IMG/VR virus record: IMGVR_UViG_3300032242_001590
Location: 1 to 25,558 of that record
Length of the DNA: 25,558 bases
Source: a virus
Reading direction: 5' to 3' (one strand)
A program made the translations under genes and the position numbers. The notes below the pieces were generated by a model. It was given only the letters and a program-made list of their open reading frames with translations, was not told where the DNA came from and made no database searches. Shown in pieces: positions 4,884-11,219 of the stretch (position 1 is the first letter of the stretch; each line of letters opens with the position of its first letter).

Positions 4884-5719
4884 CCGTTAACAGTTCAGCG
4901 AATACACCGAAACAACCCCAGAACGGCCAGATTGAGTAGCAGAAGAGGGTAAGGAATGCATAACCCGGCAAAGAAAAACAAACTACCCGCTGGATACTCT
5001 CCGGGGGACGCAGGGCTAAACCCGCGCAAGTGTGCGTAACCCTTCGGGAATATAGCTTATGCAAGGGGCATGCCGCAACGGATCGAGTCGAGGGATTCAA
5101 CCGGACAAGTTCTATGCCAAGATCCGCGTAGTGGGAAAAAAAAATTGAAACTGGAAGAGAAGCACTTCCGCAAATCGCTACTATTTTTGTCCACTTGACT
5201 AATCCGCTCAGGATCTCCTAGATTTTGATGATTTGGTAAGTACCTGGGGGGAGTTTTTCTTATGAGGGGAGGGGGTCCGATCAGATCCTCTTCTCGGACT
5301 TCCAATCGGTTTAGATTCGAGCCAGAGGACAGTTGAAGGGGATTCTTAGATACAATTCTAGAATAGATTGGTGATCCCTTCACCTAGTCCTCTAACGATC
5401 AAGTTCCCATTCTTCCAATTCGGATGAGTTCTCGCCTTCGTTACAGTGGTAGTCCTAGATTCCGGTTGCAACGTCTAGGTGTGTTCCCTCGCTCACGCGC
5501 TTTGGCCCTGCGGTATATGGGAAGAACGATTATCTTCCCTGGGGTGCAATCCCCACTTTACCCGCGACAGACAGGATGCTCCTACCAGAGCATATGAACT
5601 AAAACTTTTTCTTGATTAACTTTGCCTGATTCGGCTAGGATCTTCCCAAGTAAGAGTTTTTCGTCCAAAAAAACTATATCTCAAAAGGGCGGTCGGTTGC
5701 AATAACTGATCGCCTTTTT
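4884..5719 (+). ncRNA. candidate large structured non-coding RNA (about 840 nt)
   Basis: No credible gene lies in this stretch, but the + strand is full of complementary segments. Examples: CCGTT/AACGG (4884/4922); CGCA-AGTG-TGCG (5025-5036); a CC(UUCG)GG tetraloop (5041-5048); CGGATC/GATCCG (5079/5121); AGTGG..AAAAA/TTTTT..CCACT (5130/5184-5195) enclosing GGAAG/CTTCC; AGGATCT/AGATCCT (5210/5283) crossing GTCCGA/TCGGAC (5275/5294); AGAGGAC/GTCCTCT (5324/5387) enclosing TGAAGGG/CCCTTCA; CCTAGA/TCTAGG (5454/5474); GGGAAGA/TCTTCCC (5519/5533); TGGGG/CCCCA (5540/5551); ATGCTC/GAGCAT (5576/5588); and a 14-bp helix with one mismatch (5601-5614 with 5647-5660). An intrinsic terminator closes it. Size, position next to the terminase genes and complexity recall GOLLD and ROOL RNAs of phages, but I cannot show membership. 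Promoter and 5' end are uncertain. Confidence 0.7.
5688..5719 (+). terminator. intrinsic terminator of the structured RNA
   Basis: GGCGGTCGGTT (5688-5698) pairs along its whole length with AACTGATCGCC (5704-5714), nine Watson-Crick pairs and two G-T pairs, around a GCAAT loop, and is followed directly by TTTTTC. It is a textbook rightward terminator. As no protein gene lies upstream on this strand, it marks the 3' end of a non-coding transcript. Confidence 0.85.
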
Positions 5720-5752
5720 CATTTCTTTTACTCTACGAATTATTTGCATCTC

Positions 5753-5768
5753 ACGGATTAACGGATTA
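5753..5768 (+). repeat. tandem ACGGATTA repeat before the terminase genes
   Basis: ACGGATTA occurs twice in tandem (5753-5760, 5761-5768), ten bases before the start of the small terminase gene. Short direct repeats here could be part of a packaging (pac or cos) site or a regulator site; they may also arise by chance. No clear promoter is visible between 5720 and 5778. Confidence 0.35.
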
Positions 5769-5778
5769 ACTTTGTTTT

Positions 5779-6213
5779 ATGCCCAATCCGAATCCAAGCC
5801 CGGCAACACGATGGAAGAAAGGTCAGTCAGGGAATCCGTCCGGCCCTGCGCTCCAGGACAAGGCTGTAACGGCTTTGAAGCGGATGGGTGCCCAAGAGCT
5901 TGCTGAGACGTGCGAAATGATCCTGAAGGCAAACAGAGCGGAATTAGCGGCCATCCTGGAAGACCCGAACACTTCCATGCTCCAAGTGAATCTGATATCC
6001 GCAATTCTTGCCGACACACAGAAGGGATTGACCTATACGCTGGACAAGCTCTTGGAGCGCGTGGTCGGTAAACCCAAAGAGCGGATCGAGCTTTCTGGTG
6101 ACCCGGACAACCCAATGACCATGCAAGCCGTTCAAGTTCTAATCTCTCTGCCGGACAATGGTCGAGCAGAACCGTCAACCGTGATATTCGATACCCCGAA
6201 GGACAAGGGATGA
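5779..6213 (+). CDS. terS: terminase small subunit (DUF5681-like N-terminus)
   Basis: Probable small terminase, which recognises the packaging site and hands DNA to the large subunit. The N-terminus has RWKKGQSGNPSGPA (residues 11-24), the KxGQSGNPxGRP signature of DUF5681 proteins found before large terminase genes. Residues 27-100 are helical, as expected for the DNA-binding and oligomerisation parts. Length (144 aa) is normal for a small terminase. The ribosome site is weak (GGA about 15 bases upstream). The gene comes just after the RNA terminator and is followed by overlapping genes leading to the large terminase, which supports the role. Confidence 0.78.
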   Translation: MPNPNPSPATRWKKGQSGNPSGPALQDKAVTALKRMGAQELAETCEMILKANRAELAAILEDPNTSMLQVNLISAILADTQKGLTYTLDKLLERVVGKPKERIELSGDPDNPMTMQAVQVLISLPDNGRAEPSTVIFDTPKDKG

Positions 6214-6299
6214 CGGTTTATTGTCCGATCTGTCAAAAAGAGTATTTGTACATTGAATGGAAGGTATGGGTGATTTGTGAATCCTGTGCCGAAAGCTAA
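6210..6299 (+). CDS. 29-aa zinc-ribbon-like microprotein between the terminase genes
   Basis: The ATG at 6210 overlaps the TGA of the small terminase (ATGA) and follows GAAGGACAAGGG, a good ribosome site. The product contains CPIC at residues 5-8 and CESC at residues 23-26, a pair of CxxC knuckles with a tryptophan-rich stretch between (YIEWKVW), which looks like a miniature zinc ribbon. It overlaps the start of the large terminase by 23 bases in another frame, so it may couple translation of the two subunits. It is very short, and no family is recognised. Confidence 0.55.
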   Translation: MTVYCPICQKEYLYIEWKVWVICESCAES

Positions 6300-7641
6300 T
6301 AAGATCCTGGCGCCTCAACCGGGGCCGCAGTCCATGTTCTTATCCTCAAAGGCCGATATTGCTTTCTACGGTGGCGCCGCAGGTGCCGGTAAATCCTTTG
6401 CCCTGCTCCTGGAACCTTTACGGCACTTCAACAATTCCCGGTTCGGTGGGGTCATCTTTCGGCGAACATCCGTCCAGGTCCGGAACCAAGGCGGTCTCTG
6501 GGATGAATCGGCCGACATCTACACGCCCCTGGGAGCGGTCCCCCGGCAATCCTACTTGGAATGGTTGTTTCCATCTGGTGGAAAGCTGAAATTCGCCCAT
6601 CTTGAGACCGAACAGAACATTTATGACTGGCAAGGGGCGCAGATCGCTTACATCGGGTTTGATGAGGTGACCCATTTCACCGAGAAACAGTTTTTCTATA
6701 TGTTGTCCCGGAACCGGTCCATGTCCGGAATCCCCGGATACATTCGCGCGACCTGTAACCCGGACACGGATTCCTGGGTGCGTCGGTTTATTGACTGGTA
6801 CATTGATGAACAAGGGTATCCCATTGCCGAACGGGCCGGGGTTCTTCGCTGGTTTATTCGTGTCGAGGATGAAATCCGGTGGGGAAACTCTAAACAAGAG
6901 CTTATGGACAAATACGGCGACGACGTTTTGCCGAAATCCATGACCTTTATCCCCGGAAAGATTTACGACAACAAACTATTGCTTGAAAAAGATCCGTCTT
7001 ATTTGTCCTCGCTTAAAGCATTGTCTCGGGTGGAGCGCGCGCGTCTCCTGGAAGGCAATTGGAACGTTCGATCTGCCGCTGGTCAATACTTTCAGCGCAC
7101 TTGGTTTCAAGTGATTGATGCTTTGCCCGCAAGACCAATCATGACCATTCGATATTGGGACCGGGCCGCTACAAAACCGTCAGAAACCAATCGAGATCCG
7201 GATTATACCGTGGGGCTAAAATTGAATCGGTACGAGGACGGTACCTGGGTGGTATCGGATATTGTTCGAGTCCGTGAATCCCCGCTCAACGTTGAGAAGG
7301 TTGTTCGGAATACCGCAACGCAGGACGGGTTTGGGTGCATTGTGGCAATCGAACAAGATCCCGGATCGGCGGGCGTTGCGGATGCGGATAACTATGTCCG
7401 ATTGTTGGCGGGATTCAACATCCGCGTGCGGAAACCCTCGAAAGACAAGGTGACCCGCGCGCTTCCCGTGTCCGCGCAGTGTGAACACGGAAACGTCAAG
7501 CTCCTCAAAGGGTCATGGAATGATTCGTTTTTAAATGAACTGGAAAATTTTCCGGATGCAAGTCATGATGACCAAGTGGACGCATTTTCGGGGGCATTCA
7601 ATGAACTGGCAACAGGCTTTTCGATCCTCGATGTTCTCTAA
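6277..7641 (+). CDS. terL: terminase large subunit
   Basis: The DNA-packaging motor: an ATPase that pumps DNA into the prohead and a nuclease that cuts the concatemer. The N-terminal half has Walker A GGAAGAGKS (residues 32-40) and Walker B IAYIGFDE (D129, E130). The C-terminal half is an RNase H-like nuclease with acidic residues in RYWDRA (D295), IEQDPGS (D361) and SHDDQVDA (D431, D432, D435). Length, 454 aa, is normal. The start is a GTG; the frame upstream of QPGPQSMF matches the family, and the start falls within the microprotein gene. Next gene: portal, nine bases on. Confidence 0.96.
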   Translation: MNPVPKANKILAPQPGPQSMFLSSKADIAFYGGAAGAGKSFALLLEPLRHFNNSRFGGVIFRRTSVQVRNQGGLWDESADIYTPLGAVPRQSYLEWLFPSGGKLKFAHLETEQNIYDWQGAQIAYIGFDEVTHFTEKQFFYMLSRNRSMSGIPGYIRATCNPDTDSWVRRFIDWYIDEQGYPIAERAGVLRWFIRVEDEIRWGNSKQELMDKYGDDVLPKSMTFIPGKIYDNKLLLEKDPSYLSSLKALSRVERARLLEGNWNVRSAAGQYFQRTWFQVIDALPARPIMTIRYWDRAATKPSETNRDPDYTVGLKLNRYEDGTWVVSDIVRVRESPLNVEKVVRNTATQDGFGCIVAIEQDPGSAGVADADNYVRLLAGFNIRVRKPSKDKVTRALPVSAQCEHGNVKLLKGSWNDSFLNELENFPDASHDDQVDAFSGAFNELATGFSILDVL

Positions 7642-7650
7642 GGAGATGAT

Positions 7651-9621
7651 ATGGAAGAAATGAAGAAAAAACGCGGTCGGCCCCGGAAGATTCTGGAAAA
7701 TGCTGCGACCGAAAAAACGGTGGTTGTAAACGGTTTGTCCCAGGCGATTATGGGGTTTACCCCAGGCGGTCCCGGAACTCAGCTTGACCAGACGGACACA
7801 ACCTTTCTCAATAACCGTTGGTACTTGGTTTCCAATATGCGTCCGCTCCTTTCGGAGCTTTACGCGGAACATGGCCTGATTCAAACCGTGGTGAACGTAC
7901 CGGTGGATGACGGGCTTAGGGGCGGGGTTGAAATCCGATCCCGGCAACTGTCTGAAGAAGATTTGGCTAGCCTGGTGAATGTGATTGAGCGGAATGACGA
8001 CATTAACACCGTCGGTCAGGCACTGAAGTGGAACCGTCTTTACGGTGGCGCGGGCGTGGTGATCATTACCGATCAAGATCCAATGACCGAATTTGACCAA
8101 AGCTCAATTACGGCAGATACCCCGCTTGAGTTCCGCGCGGTCGATATGTGGGAATTGTTTTGGGATAAACAAAACGACGAAGCGTATGACCCCACCCTTC
8201 AAGAAACCAAATTCGAGTATTTCTCTTATTACGGAACCAAACTCCACAAATCCCGCGTATTCCGGATGAAGGGCCTTCAGCCACCGTCCTTCATTCGCCC
8301 ACGTCTCCGAGGTTGGGGTCTGTCGGTAGTGGAATCTTTGATTCGGTCGATTAACCAATACTTCAAGACCAACGATTTGTGTTTCGAAGTATTGGATGAA
8401 TTCAAGCTCGACATTTACAAGATCAAGAACTTGACGACCACTCTGTTGTCTGCCCAGGGAACCGCACAAATCCAACAGCGCGTGCAACTGGCAAACCAAC
8501 AGAAGAACTTTCAAAACGCCATCACAATGGATTCCGAGGACGATTACGTTCAAAAGCAACTTTCGTTTTCGGGGATTGCTGAGATTTTGGAGCAGATCCG
8601 GATTCAAATCGCATCCGACCTTCGTATGCCGATCACAAAGATTTTCGGTATCAGCGCGTCCGGGTTCAACTCTGGCGAAGATGATATTGAAAACTATAAC
8701 GCAATGATTGAATCCGAGATTCGGTCAAAATGTAAGTATGACATTCTGAAGGTGATTGAAGTTCGGTGCCAGCAATTGTTTGGATTTGTCCCGGACGATC
8801 TTTCCATTCATTTCAAACCGCTTCGCACCCTGTCTGGGGAGCAAGAAGAGAACGTCAAAACCCAAAAGTTCAACCGCTTGATTGCGGCGAGACAGTCGGG
8901 AGAAATTGACCCAATCGAGTTTCGTAAGTGCATAAACAAAGATGATTTGTTGCCGCTTAAAATGGAAGCTGAAGACGTTTCAATGATTGAAACCGATGAG
9001 GATATGGCGGCAGACGGGAGCGACGAAATCCCAGGCCAGCAAAAGTCATACTCTCGCGCCGCAACCCTGGAATCTGAAAAGCGGTACGGCCGGATGATGA
9101 ATTATTTCACTGAAGCCGACCATATCAAGATCCCATTCGAGAAGGACAAGCATCCCAGGGACGCGGGTGGGGTTTTCAGAACTCACGGGAAGACTTCAAA
9201 AGAAGTAAAAGAGCGTGACCAATATGCGCGCCGGAAAGAGAAGCTCAAGATGGACGGTAAAGTGTATGTTGTCGTTTGGCGTGAGTCCGATAAAGGCGAA
9301 AAGGCCATCGTCATCAAACAAATGGCACCATCTGCCAGGGACAAGGTAAAAGCGCACTTCGGGAAGGGATATTCGGTTGAAAGCTATTCCGAAAAACCTT
9401 CTTTCGAAGAAGGCCACATCCGCAAGCATGAAAACGACATTATGCCAGAAGAAGCACAAACCGTTTTGGAAGACTTGACCAAGGCGTCGATTCAGAATCC
9501 TGGCGATGTTGATGAGGCGACCTGGGAAAAGGCTAAAGAGGCGTGCATTAAAGAATACGGGAAGATCAAATATCCCGTGGTCATGACGATTTACAAAGCG
9601 ATGATGAAAGGAAAGAAATGA
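7651..9621 (+). CDS. portal protein (DUF1073 type) with C-terminal extension
   Basis: Forms the dodecameric ring at one capsid vertex through which DNA passes. The start has a strong AAGGAG six bases upstream. After a basic leader (KKKRGRPRK) the DUF1073-type core runs to about residue 460, with LYGGAGVVII, RVFRMKG and GISASGFNSGEDDIENYN as typical blocks. Residues 466-656 are extra: a KHPRDAGGVFRTH segment near 501, a lysine-rich alpha/beta part, and a tail WEKAKEACIKEYGKIKYP that resembles C-terminal modules seen in other phage head proteins. The usual core is about 430-480 aa, so this is a fusion. Some databases label DUF1073 proteins as Acb1 anti-CBASS proteins; the HxT pair of that enzyme is not visible. 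Confidence 0.93.
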   Translation: MEEMKKKRGRPRKILENAATEKTVVVNGLSQAIMGFTPGGPGTQLDQTDTTFLNNRWYLVSNMRPLLSELYAEHGLIQTVVNVPVDDGLRGGVEIRSRQLSEEDLASLVNVIERNDDINTVGQALKWNRLYGGAGVVIITDQDPMTEFDQSSITADTPLEFRAVDMWELFWDKQNDEAYDPTLQETKFEYFSYYGTKLHKSRVFRMKGLQPPSFIRPRLRGWGLSVVESLIRSINQYFKTNDLCFEVLDEFKLDIYKIKNLTTTLLSAQGTAQIQQRVQLANQQKNFQNAITMDSEDDYVQKQLSFSGIAEILEQIRIQIASDLRMPITKIFGISASGFNSGEDDIENYNAMIESEIRSKCKYDILKVIEVRCQQLFGFVPDDLSIHFKPLRTLSGEQEENVKTQKFNRLIAARQSGEIDPIEFRKCINKDDLLPLKMEAEDVSMIETDEDMAADGSDEIPGQQKSYSRAATLESEKRYGRMMNYFTEADHIKIPFEKDKHPRDAGGVFRTHGKTSKEVKERDQYARRKEKLKMDGKVYVVVWRESDKGEKAIVIKQMAPSARDKVKAHFGKGYSVESYSEKPSFEEGHIRKHENDIMPEEAQTVLEDLTKASIQNPGDVDEATWEKAKEACIKEYGKIKYPVVMTIYKAMMKGKK

Positions 9622-9929
9622 TGAACTGGCAACCCGGTATTACCCTGGAAGAAATGGAACGTGAGGTAATTATTACCGCTCTTCGGTTTTATCAATGGAA
9701 CCGCACCCGCACTGCGGACGCACTTGCCGTGTCGGTTCGGACCATTCAGAACAAGATCGCGCTTTATCTGGAACAAGAATTCATTCAAAAGTCTGAATTT
9801 GAAAAGATCAAACCAGAACCAGAGATCGAACCGGAACCCGAACCAGAACCGGAACCAGAAGCCGTTATGCGTCGACAGATGGATGCGGCTAAACGCAAAC
9901 TCATTCTTCGGGATCGCCGCGAGGGATGA
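9618..9929 (+). CDS. Fis-type helix-turn-helix protein with EP-repeat linker, 103 aa
   Basis: The N-terminal half (LEEMEREVIITALRFY, then NRTRTADALAVSVRTIQNKI, residues 10-47) matches the Fis/NtrC C-terminal helix-turn-helix (HTH_8), which binds DNA as a dimer. It is followed by a Glu-Pro repeat tract (residues 65-82, coded by tandem GAACCN hexamers at 9812-9861) and a basic helix (MDAAKRKLILRDRREG). The start at 9618 overlaps the portal stop; a second ATG at 9621 is possible, and GGAAAG lies upstream. A DNA-binding protein inside a virion operon is uncommon: it may control late transcription, package with DNA, or dock to the portal. Fold confident, role open. Confidence 0.85.
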   Translation: MMNWQPGITLEEMEREVIITALRFYQWNRTRTADALAVSVRTIQNKIALYLEQEFIQKSEFEKIKPEPEIEPEPEPEPEPEAVMRRQMDAAKRKLILRDRREG

Positions 9930-10888
9930 TAAAGCTCAAGCCGATTGATACCGATCCCAAAGATGAAGAGGCTTTGAAAAAAGAAGTCATTCGTCTACTC
10001 GAAGAGGAATTCTTTGCTCCTCTGTTGAGGATTGTGGGCATCAAATCGGTGAAGCAGATTAAAAACGCGAAAGAAGATTTAATTAGCGCAATTCGATCTG
10101 GCAAAATCGTTTACAGTAGAGGAAAATTCAGGGGGAAATTTGACTCCACTCTCACAAGGGAACTTCGGGGTCTCCGCGCGGAATGGGATCGCCGCCATGA
10201 AGGTTGGGCGATCCCACTCTCCGAACTTCCAATGTCTGTCCGCGTGGAGGTTGGTCTAGCAACCGCACGAATAGAAGAAAAGACCAAAAAGTTTGTTGAT
10301 GCTCTCTCCAAGTTCGATACGGAAAAAATTGCCGAGAAATTAAAGGCCAAAGGTTTATTTGACGCATCGCTTACCAAAACGCAGAAAAAAGTTAAGCGGT
10401 CATTGTCGGTCATCGGCGTTGAACCGGAATTGTCTGAAGACCAGAAAAATTTGATTGCCACCGAATACACGACGAACCTTCAGAAGAACATCAAGGGATG
10501 GTTGGATGAGGAAATCGTTCGGATGAGAACCAAGGTCCAGGAACTCACGATGAGCGGCATTCGGTATGAGAATTTGGTTCAACCGTTGAAAGACGCATAT
10601 GGAGTTAGCCTAGAAAAAGCAACGTTTTGGGCCAGGCAAGAAAACAACTTGATGGTTGCCAAATACCGCGAATCCCGGATGAAAGATGCCGGGGTGGAAA
10701 CCTATGAATGGCGAACCGTGGCCGGATCTCCCCTTCACCCAGTTCGGGATTCTCACAAGGCGCTCGACGGAAAAATTTTCTCCTGGGATAACCCGCCGAT
10801 TACGACCGCACCAGGCAAAACTCAGCGCCGGAATCACCCAGGCGAAGATTACAATTGCCGTTGCATTGCGATTCCTGTGATAGAATAA
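9926..10888 (+). CDS. Mu F-like minor head protein
   Basis: Minor head/morphogenesis protein of the Mu gpF (SPP1 gp7) family, found just after the portal and present in a few copies inside the head. The C-terminal domain is clear: ATFWARQENNLMVAKYRESR at about residue 230, then GVETYEWRTV, RDSHKALDGKIFSW and finally NHPGEDYNCRCIAIPV, where the H, C and C residues are the family's probable metal-binding set. The N-terminal 200 residues are helical and charged, as usual. Length 320 aa is in the normal range. The start overlaps the stop of the helix-turn-helix gene by 4 bp. Confidence 0.93.
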   Translation: MIKLKPIDTDPKDEEALKKEVIRLLEEEFFAPLLRIVGIKSVKQIKNAKEDLISAIRSGKIVYSRGKFRGKFDSTLTRELRGLRAEWDRRHEGWAIPLSELPMSVRVEVGLATARIEEKTKKFVDALSKFDTEKIAEKLKAKGLFDASLTKTQKKVKRSLSVIGVEPELSEDQKNLIATEYTTNLQKNIKGWLDEEIVRMRTKVQELTMSGIRYENLVQPLKDAYGVSLEKATFWARQENNLMVAKYRESRMKDAGVETYEWRTVAGSPLHPVRDSHKALDGKIFSWDNPPITTAPGKTQRRNHPGEDYNCRCIAIPVIE

Positions 10889-10895
10889 TAATCGA

Positions 10896-11219
10896 ATGAA
10901 ATTCTCGTTGCAAAACGGACAAGAAAAATACGGCACCACTGAGAATGCGGAATACCAAGATCACAAGGTTGAGCTTGATAAACCATTTCGCACGCCCGAC
11001 GGACCAAAGAAATTTTCCGTTTATGTAAAAAATCCAAAAGGGAATGTCATCAAGGTCAATTTTGGTGACCCCGACATGGAAATCAAGAGAGACGACCCGG
11101 AGCGGAAAAAGTCATTTCGGGCCAGGCACCACTGCGAATCACAAGACGATAAAACAACCCCCGCGTATTGGTCATGTAGAATGTGGGGAAAAGAAAAGGT
11201 CGGAGACGTAGGAAAGTGA
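10896..11219 (+). CDS. conserved small head-cluster protein, 107 aa
   Basis: Conserved phage protein of unknown role. The core reads FSVYVKNPKGNVIKVNFGDP, then KRDDPERKKSFRARHHC and DKTTPAYWSCRMW (residues 40-97). I recall this pattern from DUF5754/DUF6321-like proteins in many phages and large viruses; the exact family label is uncertain. H78, H79, C80 and C94 could form a metal site. The ribosome site is weak, so translation may depend on the gene 7 bp upstream. Its stop overlaps the GTG start of the protease. Its position between the Mu F-like protein and the protease suggests a head-assembly role. Confidence 0.8.
   Translation: MKFSLQNGQEKYGTTENAEYQDHKVELDKPFRTPDGPKKFSVYVKNPKGNVIKVNFGDPDMEIKRDDPERKKSFRARHHCESQDDKTTPAYWSCRMWGKEKVGDVGK

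Noticed and set aside
4849-5383. Minus-strand frames of 83 and 108 aa in the structured region
   Set aside because: No ribosome sites, low-complexity sequence, and frames run across the RNA helices; arise by chance.
5540-5593. tRNA-like arms on the minus strand (D-arm-like GCTC-TGGTAG-GAGC and a T-arm-like GGGG-ATTGCA-CCCC)
   Set aside because: The T-arm loop has six bases and lacks TTCRA, the base before the anticodon is not T in the best fold, and no acceptor stem pairs. They are better explained as hairpins of the + strand RNA.
7651-9621. Portal as an Acb1 anti-CBASS enzyme
   Set aside because: The name sometimes attached to DUF1073 proteins needs a pair of HxT motifs; I cannot find them, and the place before the Mu F-like gene fits a portal.
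11183-11215. Upstream ATG for the protease
   Set aside because: It lies inside the preceding gene and adds a purely basic tail; the GTG at 11216 is stop-start coupled.
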